Shown here: one piece after another, positions 16,875 through 26,118 of the stretch
Numbering within the stretch: position 1 is the stretch's first letter
How the letters are laid out: each line of letters begins with the position of its first letter
Source: Acidobacteriota bacterium
GTDB lineage: Bacteria > Acidobacteriota > Holophagae > Thermotomaculales > Thermotomaculaceae
Assembly (NCBI GenBank): GCA_013151025.1
Contig: JAADJC010000024.1
Location: forward strand, 1 to 36,011
Direction: 5' to 3'
Length of the DNA stretch: 36,011 nucleotides
Notes under the pieces: model-generated
Told to the model about the DNA's origin: nothing
The model's database searches: none
The model's input: only the letters and a program-made list of their open reading frames with translations
Program-made: the position numbers and the translations under genes

Positions 16875-17843
16875 TCAGAGAAGCGCAAATGCCGCCAATG
16901 CCAGAACAGATCCTGACAACGGCAATTGATAGCGGTCCCGTAACCGTATGATTCCCTTTTCTTCCAGCTTGCGACGGGACAGTTTTTCCAGCTTTGCAGC
17001 CAGCCCGGTCGCCGTCCGGGTATCTGACGCGTGGAAAAACCCACCACCGGTATCGTTGGCGATTTCCCCCAGGGCCTTCACATTGAGCTTGGAGATTACA
17101 GTTTCTCCGGTTTCGTCCTGCTTATAGCCACCCACTGTTCCATCCGGATTGATTTCCGGTACCGGGGCACCTGCGGCAGAGCCCACACCAACGGTAAAAA
17201 CAATTACACCGTTTTCTTTCAGCTTCCGAACCGCGCTGTCCACATTTCCACCGAAATCTTCTCCATCGGAAAAGACCACCACAGTTCGGTATCCGCCTGA
17301 GTTCTCCTGGAAAGAAGTGGCCGCCATATCCAGCGCCCGTCCCAAGTCGGTGCCCGCCGCTGAGGTCATGTCGGTATCAATTCCATCAATGAACATTGCC
17401 ACTGCTTCATAATCGGTGGTCAAGGGACATTGGATAAAAGCGTCACCGGCAAAAACGATGATACCAACCCGGTCATTTTTCAACTGCAACAACAGATCGT
17501 AAATCATCTGTTTTGTCACTGCCAGACGGGAGGGTTTCAGATCCCGGGCGTTCATGGATCTGGATACATCCACTACGAGAAAGATGTCCCGGCCCTTTCG
17601 CTTTCCATGCTCCAAAGCCACTCCGTAGCGGGGAGAAGCAAGAGAAACAATCAACAGGGAAAGTGCCAGGAGAAAGAAAAACCATTTAAAAAAGCGACGA
17701 TCCCGAGCAAGTCTTAATCGCACCCGGAAAAGCCCGCTTTCCTGAAAAAAACCCTCCACCGAACGGTGGCGAATAATTAACACAAGCAGCAGAACCGGAA
17801 TTAAAACCAACCCATATAGCAGTTCAGGATATTGAAAATTCAT
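16875..17843 (-). CDS. batB: BatB, membrane VWA-domain protein
   Basis: A 322-residue protein with two N-terminal membrane helices (about 7-25 and 53-70) and a VWA domain from about 84. The metal-ion site is intact: DVSRS (Asp92, Ser94, Ser96), TDYEA/AAGTDLGRAL and FSDGED (Asp193). The domain is expected to bind Mg and mediate protein contacts in the periplasm. The C-terminus is short: it stops within a hydrophobic run (SGSVLALAAFALL), where relatives usually have a full third membrane helix, so the last helix may be marginal or slightly truncated. The ATG overlaps the batA stop (ATGA), and batC follows after 19 bases. DLKPSRL after the metal site is shared with BatA. Confidence 0.93.
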   Translation of the reverse strand: MNFQYPELLYGLVLIPVLLLVLIIRHRSVEGFFQESGLFRVRLRLARDRRFFKWFFFLLALSLLIVSLASPRYGVALEHGKRKGRDIFLVVDVSRSMNARDLKPSRLAVTKQMIYDLLLQLKNDRVGIIVFAGDAFIQCPLTTDYEAVAMFIDGIDTDMTSAAGTDLGRALDMAATSFQENSGGYRTVVVFSDGEDFGGNVDSAVRKLKENGVIVFTVGVGSAAGAPVPEINPDGTVGGYKQDETGETVISKLNVKALGEIANDTGGGFFHASDTRTATGLAAKLEKLSRRKLEEKGIIRLRDRYQLPLSGSVLALAAFALL

Positions 17844-18826
17844 TGCTTTACCCTCAATACAATTTCACGGACGAAGAAAAATCCCAGCAGCAATGCCAGC
17901 GCTCCCCAGAGAATGTAGCTGTAAATATCCCGCCAGAGGGCAAACTTTTTGACCTCAATTTTTGTCTTCTCCATTTTGTCAATGATGCTGTAAATGGCTT
18001 TCAGTTTTTCAGCGTTTGTGGCACGGAAATATGCACCGCCAGTGTTACCGGTAATCTCCTTTAACATGTTCTCGTCAATTTGAACCGGTACCTGAACGGT
18101 GCGGACCGTCCCGAAAGGACCGGGCTGTGGCATTTCGGCGTAGCCGGTGGTCCCTACCCCCACGGCATAAATCCGAACACCCATCACCTTTGCCAGTTCC
18201 GCCGCTGAACGGGGGTCAATGTTGCCCCGGTTGTTCATGCCGTCGGTTGCCAGAATAATGACCTTGGATTTCGCCTTGGACTTACGGAGTCGGTTGACTG
18301 CGGTGGCAATGGCCATCCCGATGGCGGTACCATCCTCTATACTGCCCAGTTTTGTTTGCGCAATCAGTTGTTTCAGCATTCGATGATCGGTGGTCAGTGG
18401 ACAGCGGGTAATGGCATAGGCGGAAAAGGGAATGTACGCCATTCGATCGTATGGCCTGCCATCTACAAAATTAAGCAGTGTTTCCCGTGCCACCTGAAAA
18501 CGACTGGGTTTCAAATCCATGGCTTTCATGGATGATGAAATGTCCAGACAGAGAACAATGTCAATACCCTTTACGTTCTGTTTTTCATAGAGTTTGCCCA
18601 ATTGAGGTCGGGCAAGTGCCAGAATCATCAAAATGAGCGCAGCCAGTGGAAACCAGTAAACAATTCGATACAGCCATTCCCTGGGAGAAGTTGGCGCAAA
18701 GTCCATCAGGAAACCCGAAAAACGGATACCTTCCCGCAGCGCCCGGTTTCGTTTTACAAGAAACCAGCCCAGAAGAACCGCAGGGATCAACAGAAGCAGT
18801 ACAGCCCATGACTCAAAGCGAAACAT
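17840..18826 (-). CDS. batA: BatA, membrane VWA-domain protein
   Basis: A 328-residue protein and close relative of the downstream BatB. Two N-terminal membrane helices (about 7-24 and 55-73), a VWA domain (about 87-290) with intact metal site DISSS (Asp95, Ser97, Ser99) and ATDGMNN, and a C-terminal helix (about 300-322) that ends normally with basic residues. Shared words with BatB (DLKPSR, CPLTTD, GTAIGMAIATA versus GTDLGRALDMA) show an old duplication. The start lies 14 bases inside the preceding gene and has a GGGGAG ribosome site. It presumably forms a complex with BatB and responds to the MoxR ATPase. Confidence 0.93.
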   Translation of the reverse strand: MFRFESWAVLLLLIPAVLLGWFLVKRNRALREGIRFSGFLMDFAPTSPREWLYRIVYWFPLAALILMILALARPQLGKLYEKQNVKGIDIVLCLDISSSMKAMDLKPSRFQVARETLLNFVDGRPYDRMAYIPFSAYAITRCPLTTDHRMLKQLIAQTKLGSIEDGTAIGMAIATAVNRLRKSKAKSKVIILATDGMNNRGNIDPRSAAELAKVMGVRIYAVGVGTTGYAEMPQPGPFGTVRTVQVPVQIDENMLKEITGNTGGAYFRATNAEKLKAIYSIIDKMEKTKIEVKKFALWRDIYSYILWGALALLLGFFFVREIVLRVKQ

Positions 18827-19805
18827 CTGTTTTCTCCCCGCCTTCTGATTCCGCCTTTGAGTGCCGTTTACAAATTGCGTCTGCCAGTTTGTACACCAGA
18901 TTCAAGTGGCTGTTGGTTTCTCCCTGGGACGGAAGCAGCTTCGCAAATTTAACCATATCGCAGGCCTCCAGAAACTCCCGAACCAGACGATCTTCCCCGG
19001 ACGTAGTGTGTCCGGCCAGATTATCCAGCATCTCTTCACTGGTTTCAATCGCATAATCAAATTCAAAAACACGGCCCAGAAAACGTTTCCCGATTTCAGC
19101 CAGCTCCACGTAAAATTCCTTGATTCGCCCATCCTTAAGATAGCGACTGGCCAGTAATTTCCCAAGCAATTCTCTAACCTCAATACATGGGGGTATTGAG
19201 GGTTTCTTTTTTTGTTCCTTTTCTTTCGAGGCTTGATCCCGGTTCCGAATACGCTTTACCAGCTTTAGTATGACAAAAACCAACAGGGCCAGCGCCAGCA
19301 ATGCGCCCAGAATTTCCAACCCTGTTCGAATCAGGTGGGAATAATCCGGTTTAATTTCAAGTTGGGGTTTTAACGGGTTGATTGTTTTCTTTTCCTTCCC
19401 GCCCTGAAACATGGATACTACTTCAACGGAAGGAACGTCTTTTTTCACGGTTTCGCCATCGGCAACCGCCTGAATTTTACCGAGAGACATCGATCCCATC
19501 TTGAATGGGCGCACCGTCAGTGTATAGCGGTAGAGATGGTATCCGTCCGGGAGTTTTTCATCCGTTGTTTTCCCTTCTCCCCATACCGGTAGAGAATCTG
19601 CCTCATCTTCATTTTCAACCGCTTCCGGTTTGACAAAATGAAAGGTTACAGACACGCCTTCCTGAACCATGGCCCGTGCGGAAATAGTCACCGGGTCTCC
19701 CACATGGCAGGTGGGTTTGTCTGTGGATACAGTCAAATTCAGGGACGAAGTAAAGGCCGTTACCCCGGCAAAAATGAGTAAACAGACTAAAATTCGCCGT
19801 TTCAT
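18813..19805 (-). CDS. BatD-like single-span membrane protein of the Bat operon
   Basis: A 330-residue protein I cannot assign to a named Bat subunit. Visible parts are a signal peptide (about 1-20), a beta-sandwich ectodomain (25-135; STDKPTCHVGDPVTISARA, GYHLYRYTLTVRPFKMGSMS), one membrane helix (160-183), a basic linker, and a cytoplasmic helical domain (about 200-320; VRELLGKLLASRYLKDGRIK, EFYVELAEIGKRFLGRVF, EEMLDNLAG). That plan is the same as BatD at about half length, so it looks like a BatD paralogue, or a DUF4381-type protein as found beside DUF58/VWA genes. It overlaps DUF58 (ATGA) and batA (14 bases), placing it firmly in the operon. Confidence 0.7.
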   Translation of the reverse strand: MKRRILVCLLIFAGVTAFTSSLNLTVSTDKPTCHVGDPVTISARAMVQEGVSVTFHFVKPEAVENEDEADSLPVWGEGKTTDEKLPDGYHLYRYTLTVRPFKMGSMSLGKIQAVADGETVKKDVPSVEVVSMFQGGKEKKTINPLKPQLEIKPDYSHLIRTGLEILGALLALALLVFVILKLVKRIRNRDQASKEKEQKKKPSIPPCIEVRELLGKLLASRYLKDGRIKEFYVELAEIGKRFLGRVFEFDYAIETSEEMLDNLAGHTTSGEDRLVREFLEACDMVKFAKLLPSQGETNSHLNLVYKLADAICKRHSKAESEGGEKTDVSL

Positions 19806-20677
19806 CGGACCATCTTCCTTTTCCGCTTTTCAAAGAAACGGCGGAATGAAGGGTACATATCCGTACCGGCCGTCACTGAAATATAGTCCAGGCCCAACCT
19901 GGAAAAAGTCGAGCTTAATTGGTCACGATGCGCCATTATTGCCCGAATATAAGCTTGCCTTATCCGGCGTGACGCAAAATCAACCATTCGAGGCCGTCCG
20001 CCTTCCAGTGGCAGCATGGAAACCATGCCCCGGGGTGGATTCAGTTCAAATCCTCCGTCCACCCACACCGGAATCAGGTCATATTTCATTGCCGCCATTT
20101 TCAACGCGTTTTCAAATCCGGTGGTGTGGAAGTCGGAAATTAGAAATACGACAGCCCGACGTCGCTGAACCGACAAGAGATGTTCCAATGCCACTGAAAT
20201 ATCGGTGGCTCCCGACCCTTTGAGTTCGAGCAAATCCCGCACAACACGCAACACGCTTCTTACCCCTTTTCTCGGGGGAATGTACTCTTCAATCCGGTCC
20301 GAAAAGCCAATCAGGCCGATTCTGTCGTTGTTCTTGATGGCGGAAAAACCAAGGAGACCGGAAATTTCAGCGCATGTTTCCCGTTTCAACCGGTTACCCG
20401 TACCAAAATCCATGGAATCCGACACATCCACAAGAAGCTGGATGGTCAGTTCTCTTTCCTCCACAAAACGTTTGACATAGGGAGTACCCATACGGGCAGT
20501 GACGTTCCAGTCAATAGAGCGAATGTCATCCTCCGCAACATATTCTCTTACTTCCGAAAACTCCAGACCTCTACCCTTGAATGCAGAATGGTATTCTCCA
20601 CCAATTACCTCTTCCACAATCCGGTTGGTGCGTATCTTAATTCTTCGAACTTCTTTCAGCAGCTCTTCCGCCTGCAT
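19802..20677 (-). CDS. DUF58 domain protein (VWA-like)
   Basis: A 291-residue cytoplasmic protein. The DUF58 signature is clear: RGLEFSEVREYVAEDDIRSI then DWNVTARMGTPYVKRFVEER. It is followed by a VWA-type metal site DVSDS (Asp84, Ser86, Ser88) and ISDFHTTGFENAL. DUF58 proteins almost always follow a moxR gene and are believed to be substrates or adaptors of that ATPase. The ribosome site AGGAGG lies 9 bases before the ATG. The last codons overlap the next gene by four bases. The C-terminus is strongly basic (FFEKRKRKMVR), which may favour contact with membrane lipids or acidic partners (inference). Confidence 0.93.
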   Translation of the reverse strand: MQAEELLKEVRRIKIRTNRIVEEVIGGEYHSAFKGRGLEFSEVREYVAEDDIRSIDWNVTARMGTPYVKRFVEERELTIQLLVDVSDSMDFGTGNRLKRETCAEISGLLGFSAIKNNDRIGLIGFSDRIEEYIPPRKGVRSVLRVVRDLLELKGSGATDISVALEHLLSVQRRRAVVFLISDFHTTGFENALKMAAMKYDLIPVWVDGGFELNPPRGMVSMLPLEGGRPRMVDFASRRIRQAYIRAIMAHRDQLSSTFSRLGLDYISVTAGTDMYPSFRRFFEKRKRKMVR

Positions 20678-20728
20678 TCCCGTGTGCCTCCTGATTTCGC
20701 AATATAGGGTTGTCGCTCACGCCAGGGG

Positions 20729-21718
<990 letters not shown>

Positions 21719-21762
21719 AGAAAAAACCCCCTTCCTCAAGTCAACTCTTTTCCATTGCAAGA

Positions 21763-21768
21763 ATTATA
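21763..21768 (-). promoter_or_regulatory. Consensus -10 element of the moxR-bat operon
   Basis: On the minus strand a perfect TATAAT lies 44 bases upstream of the moxR start. No good -35 is seen 16-18 bases before it, so the promoter may need an activator. All eight genes down to batE could be read from here. Confidence 0.45.
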
Positions 21769-21873
21769 CCTTATTCTCCAATCTTTTAGTACCGTGAACA
21801 CATGTTTTGTAAATAAGCTCATCGTGTTCATATTAAAGGAGAATTCGAGGCCCTTCGGAGTGAGGAGAAAATG

Positions 21874-21904
21874 CGGCTACCCTCCCCATTGGGAGGGTAT
21901 GCCG
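21874..21904. other. Strong hairpin upstream of the moxR promoter
   Basis: CGGC-TACCCTCCC-CATT-GGGAGGGTA-T-GCCG forms a 13-bp stem with one bulged base and a four-base loop. No T-run follows on either strand, so it is not a standard terminator. It lies about 105 bases upstream of the moxR -10, in the 304-base gap 21719-22022. Apart from this hairpin, the -10 and the terminator at its right end, I see nothing in that gap. Confidence 0.5.
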
Positions 21905-21971
21905 AAACGACGTCAATTCCAGTCAAACATTGACAAAATGGCACGCGATCTGTCAACTTTTTTATAGTGAT

Positions 21972-21995
21972 AAAAAACCGGCCCAGACCGGCCGG
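21972..21995 (-). terminator. Intrinsic terminator after the DUF3857 pair
   Basis: On the minus strand CCGGCC-GGTCTG-GGCCGG is followed by six T, 28 bases after the stop codon at 22023. It separates the DUF3857 operon from the moxR-bat operon. Confidence 0.85.
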
Positions 21996-22022
21996 CTTTC
22001 CATTTGAAACAGAATTGCTTGC

Positions 22023-23906
22023 TTATCGAACCAACAACGGAGCTTTCAGTTCCCGGATGTACCGGCGATAGGCTTTCCGAAATGCCTTGTACTCATCGAG
22101 GGGAATCCTGATCTTTTTCCAAACAGAAACAATGTCCATAGTAAATGTCTTTCCCGTCAGATTGCAATGACGGCTCATGTGGAAATACGGGGTATCCAGC
22201 TCTGTGCCTTCCGGTGCCTTTACAACATTAAGCCCCTCCGATAATTTCATCACAACATGAATTTTTCGGGTGTGACAGTCAGAAAATACCACAGGAAAAC
22301 GTCGTTTTCGGCGAAAATAATTTTTAGAGCCCATATCCACCAGATCAGGAATTATGTAAGTACCGTCTGTTGCTTCAATCCCTGCATTCTGCAATGTCAA
22401 TTTGCAGGTGGTTTTAACAATGCCTTCTCCTTCAATGACATCGAAAGTGCTTAGCACAGCACCGGGAATCATTCTCTGAATCCAGTTGCGATAACCTTCC
22501 TTCTCTTCCTGTTTGGATATGCTGTCCCGGAACCCCAGCTCATCGTAAGCAGGTTGGCCCATCTTGATTTCCGTAAGGTCTGCAATAATGGACTTATCAA
22601 GGTACAAGTGCGCGCTAATAATGTATTGATAGACATTGGATTCGGCAGAAGAACGAGGTAATTGAATAATCTGCCCGCCCTTATCCGTAACCAGCAGGGC
22701 ATTGGTCCCCTCCAGTGGCGCTTGGAGAAAGGGCGGCTGGGTTATCCGATCCGTCATGTCGGCAATAAGGAAAGGTTGTTTATTGATGGTGGTATTTGCC
22801 AGTTTACGGGTTTTTTCGTCCAGTTTTACCGCCAGAATCGCATGATTGAACTGATTCCCGGGGAATTCTGGAAAAACCTTCCCACTGCTACCTACCTGCG
22901 CCATTACGGGAAATGCCTGCACCCCCCGGCTTCTCAGAATACCGGCCGCAAGGAAGGTCATGTCTTTACAATCTCCATAACGGTGCTGCAACACTTCGCT
23001 GCAGAAATGGGGGATGATCCCTCCCTTTCCCAGCTCAATGTCAACATAGTTAATGTGACCCGATACAAAACGGCAGACTGCCGGAATCAATTCCAACGGA
23101 TCTGACTGCGGAAAAAGCTTATCAGTCTCGGTTTTTGCCTCCTGGCTCAGGTCCAGACGACCGGATGCCTGTTTCCAGTATTTCAGGCCAAAAGAAGCCC
23201 AATCCGTAATACCTGCATTGTATGAAATGGCGAGATACGGAATCTTGTCTGCGAAGTGCGGATTCTTGTATTCCGGTTTCAGATAGGGCTGATTCTCCAC
23301 CACATATGTTTTACCTTCTTTCTGAACCACATGGTTCAGATCATTCAAAACCGAAATCCGGGGGGTACCTGAAACCGTGGCTTCCAATCGGTCAATTTCC
23401 CCGTTGTACCCCATGGGCAGAAAAATGTCATCAAAGAAGCTTTCCACTGTCATTGTGTATTGGAACGCAACAATGTCTCCCTTGTCTATGGTTTTAAAAC
23501 TGGCTATGATTTGCCGTTCATCATCCACAAAATTCTCATTCAGGGCCAGCTTGGCAATGTTTTTTTTCTCCAGTTTTTCCAGACAGACCTTTTTACCATT
23601 TAACCGCCAGCCATCAATTCCCGTAACCTTGTCTTTACCGCTGTACTGGATAATCAGTGTGCCGACGCCAAGGGCAGAAGTGCGGAGAATTTTATACACC
23701 ACCCGTTTCCGCAAAATGATCCTTCCGGAACCGTATCCGACACCTGTACTCTTGAACAAAAGGGCTGTGCTGGGTTCCTCGCTTCCTTCCACCGGGGTGT
23801 AAGTCGCGTGTTCCTGCACCCATCGTGGTGCAATAACTGTTTTCCTGTGTCTTGGGAAAGCCGGAAGCGCCAACAGAAGAATGACGCATAAAAGCTTCCG
23901 GTTCAT
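22023..23906 (-). CDS. DUF3857 / transglutaminase-like protein with intact catalytic triad
   Basis: A 627-residue exported protein. It has a signal peptide (about 1-18), an N-terminal DUF3857 beta domain (about 30-250; RKRVVYKILRTSALGVG, VDDERQIIASFKTIDKGDIV, FQYTMTV) and a papain-like transglutaminase core (about 270-385). The triad is visible: Cys313 in RYGDCKDMTFLAAGILRSRG, His355 in NQFNHAILAV and Asp383 in FLIADMTD. A further beta domain fills the C-terminus. Such proteins usually have protease, amidase or crosslinking chemistry on peptides, but no substrate is known here. The ATG overlaps the stop of the upstream paralogue, so both are made together. A terminator follows directly. Confidence 0.88.
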   Translation of the reverse strand: MNRKLLCVILLLALPAFPRHRKTVIAPRWVQEHATYTPVEGSEEPSTALLFKSTGVGYGSGRIILRKRVVYKILRTSALGVGTLIIQYSGKDKVTGIDGWRLNGKKVCLEKLEKKNIAKLALNENFVDDERQIIASFKTIDKGDIVAFQYTMTVESFFDDIFLPMGYNGEIDRLEATVSGTPRISVLNDLNHVVQKEGKTYVVENQPYLKPEYKNPHFADKIPYLAISYNAGITDWASFGLKYWKQASGRLDLSQEAKTETDKLFPQSDPLELIPAVCRFVSGHINYVDIELGKGGIIPHFCSEVLQHRYGDCKDMTFLAAGILRSRGVQAFPVMAQVGSSGKVFPEFPGNQFNHAILAVKLDEKTRKLANTTINKQPFLIADMTDRITQPPFLQAPLEGTNALLVTDKGGQIIQLPRSSAESNVYQYIISAHLYLDKSIIADLTEIKMGQPAYDELGFRDSISKQEEKEGYRNWIQRMIPGAVLSTFDVIEGEGIVKTTCKLTLQNAGIEATDGTYIIPDLVDMGSKNYFRRKRRFPVVFSDCHTRKIHVVMKLSEGLNVVKAPEGTELDTPYFHMSRHCNLTGKTFTMDIVSVWKKIRIPLDEYKAFRKAYRRYIRELKAPLLVR

Positions 23907-25858
23907 TCCGATTCCTTCAGTACAAAGGTGGGATGGGAAACCGAAATTACCCGGTCAAAATAATTTTTAAACATGCGGTCCGAAGTAGCATTGAACATGT
24001 TTCTGTCCATGTTCTCCTTTGTGTTCACTGTGAATGTGTGGTCATCCTGTTTTGAAAATGACATCCTGTAGCCAAAATAGAAGAGCTTAATCGTTTCGTT
24101 TTTTGGCAGAGAAGCAATACTGAAATCATCCGACAGATGATAGACCACCTTCTGATCCACAATACCCGGATATTTGAAAACAATACTTGAGTGCCGCTGC
24201 TCCGCGTTGAAGGGATTTGTCAGATACCGGCTCAATCCCACCGGCTTGAAAAAGATTTGATCCCCGGCCTCTGCCAATTCAAAGGGCACGGTAAATTCCA
24301 TATCCAGAATCAGGGGCTTATGAATGTCCTTCAGGTTTATAACCTTTTGAGACACTACTTTTACCTTGTCTCCATACTGCTTTTTCAGCCGGCCTTCCAG
24401 CACATCCTTCTTTTCTTTGTCGTTAAAGAAATAGAGTGTCTTTCTTAAATCATAGCTATTATACTGATTCATCTGTTTCACCAGATGAAAGCGCAGGTTA
24501 TCCTCTCCAAGGGTGACATCTATATCCACCTTTGTTACGTTGGCGTTCGGTTTATCAGCAGCAATTTTCATTATCCGGGTTCCGTTCTTAGGGTCCAGGA
24601 TCAGCAACGGAACGCCCTTTGCGCCGTATTCAACCGTGTCGGCTGGGAGCAGCCGTTTGGATGGCTCCAGATAGTGGGTTTTCCCTTTGTAGGTTACCCG
24701 AAGCATGCTGCCGCTGAACTGATTCAGGGTGTGAAGGTCTTTCTTAAACAGTCGGTCATTCCAGGGGCAATAGAAAACGTAGGCAATCTGGGCATCGGGA
24801 AGGGCGGTATGAATCAATGCACCCTCAATAAAGTTCAACTGACGGTCCCAGAGGTATGGCAACTTCATCATCTTGGAAACCGTTGAAACATGAGCCAGTT
24901 TCTTCCAATATTTGTCCTCAACCTTGGAAAAGTCATCCTTGGACATGGTGGAAATCGGTGTGTAATGCTCAATGACATAATCATGGATTTTTTCGACCGC
25001 CGTTTCCGGACTCAAACCGGCTAGTTCCGTTTTTACCAATTTTTTTGTAGCGCCACAGGGCTTGAGCATTTTCTTCAATGTATGGTTATAGTATCGGTTT
25101 CCCCGCTCTATCCAGTAATTGTTGAACTTCCAGTTCACATCCATGTAGTAAACCACAATATACTCCCGACGGCTGTTATAAGGCAGGCTGTAGTCTTCCT
25201 TCGGTAGTGCAGGAATGTTTTTCATCGTAAAATGAATATACTGTCCCCTGGCGGATTTCTTTTTATGCTCCACCTCGGGCTGGGCATGGAGGTTCCCTCC
25301 GACGTATCCCCATCTCCAGCCGGGCCATGGAATAAACGTCACTTCTGACCGAAAACAATAAATGGGATGCTGAGAATACCAGGTGTTGATTTCTTGCGCA
25401 CCATTGTAGGTGTGGTAGTAGGCGTATTCCGCGATGGAACCCGATTCAAGGCCGGGCAGGGCAAAACTTATTTCCGTTTCTTTCATGCCCCATTCCCTGG
25501 ATACTTTTTTCTTGTGGATATCCTTCTCGTCCAGCACATGCTTTTTTCCGTCCGGGGTCCACACTGTAGCCTGAATATCTCCGATATTTTCATCTTGCGG
25601 GTCAAAGGAAAGCTTCACGGTACCGTAATCTTCAATCCCCTTCCGGGTGAATATTTTTATTCTCTTAAGAATTTTCGTCTTTGACATTTCCCGGGTGTAG
25701 GTATTGTCCACTTCTCCTGTTTCCAGTAAAATTACCGCGTCCTCGTATCCCTTTACAGGGTCCGGTTTCAGATTCTTCTCAAAATCCGTCGGGGCATTCC
25801 CCGCCAACAACCGGGCCGCCATCGCCAAAAAAAATACTGATACCAGAATTCGTTTCAT
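23903..25858 (-). CDS. DUF3857 protein with a degenerate transglutaminase domain
   Basis: A 651-residue exported protein. The start at 25858 has an AGGGGAGATGG ribosome site and gives the leader MKRILVSVFFLAMAARLLAG; a start 45 bases upstream would place charged residues before it. DUF3857 covers about 40-270 (KRIKIFTRKGIEDYGTVKLS, QATVWTPDGKKHVL, SIAEYAYYHTYNG, then YNSRREYIVVYYMDVNWKF). The transglutaminase-like part (about 310-440) keeps the fold pattern (AVEKIHDYVIEHYTPIS, EGALIHTALPDAQIAYVFY), but the GDCKD cysteine motif is replaced by RQLNFIEG and the His and Asp strands read QFSGSMLRV and HYLEPS. It is therefore probably a pseudoenzyme. Same architecture and length class as the overlapping downstream gene. 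TTGACA lies upstream at about 25961-25966, but no clear -10. Confidence 0.85.
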   Translation of the reverse strand: MKRILVSVFFLAMAARLLAGNAPTDFEKNLKPDPVKGYEDAVILLETGEVDNTYTREMSKTKILKRIKIFTRKGIEDYGTVKLSFDPQDENIGDIQATVWTPDGKKHVLDEKDIHKKKVSREWGMKETEISFALPGLESGSIAEYAYYHTYNGAQEINTWYSQHPIYCFRSEVTFIPWPGWRWGYVGGNLHAQPEVEHKKKSARGQYIHFTMKNIPALPKEDYSLPYNSRREYIVVYYMDVNWKFNNYWIERGNRYYNHTLKKMLKPCGATKKLVKTELAGLSPETAVEKIHDYVIEHYTPISTMSKDDFSKVEDKYWKKLAHVSTVSKMMKLPYLWDRQLNFIEGALIHTALPDAQIAYVFYCPWNDRLFKKDLHTLNQFSGSMLRVTYKGKTHYLEPSKRLLPADTVEYGAKGVPLLILDPKNGTRIMKIAADKPNANVTKVDIDVTLGEDNLRFHLVKQMNQYNSYDLRKTLYFFNDKEKKDVLEGRLKKQYGDKVKVVSQKVINLKDIHKPLILDMEFTVPFELAEAGDQIFFKPVGLSRYLTNPFNAEQRHSSIVFKYPGIVDQKVVYHLSDDFSIASLPKNETIKLFYFGYRMSFSKQDDHTFTVNTKENMDRNMFNATSDRMFKNYFDRVISVSHPTFVLKESE

Positions 25859-26096
25859 TCTTCCATCTCCCCTTAAAGAATTGTCCCTTTCCTTGTACCA
25901 CACCCAACGGGATATTTGAAGAGATTTACAATTGCAAAGTTACTGATAATTCATGCTGTTATGTCAATCGGGAATTGGCGTAAAAAAACCAGGGTGACTG
26001 GATTCCTACAACAAATTCATTTTGTATTCGATAGCTTGACAATTCTGAAATACGTTTAACAAATACACATCTCGGAAATCCAAAATTCTTCCATTC

Positions 26097-26118
26097 AAAA
26101 AAAACACGCCTACAGGCG
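26097..26118 (-). terminator. Weak intrinsic terminator after the amidohydrolase
   Basis: CGCC-TGTA-GGCG spans the stop codon on the minus strand and is followed by TG and eight T. The stem is only 4 bp, so efficiency is doubtful. Confidence 0.4.

Noticed and set aside
21871-21933. Possible 20-codon leader peptide on the plus strand with GGAG before the ATG
   Set aside because: No plus-strand gene follows, and it overlaps the hairpin; chance is sufficient.
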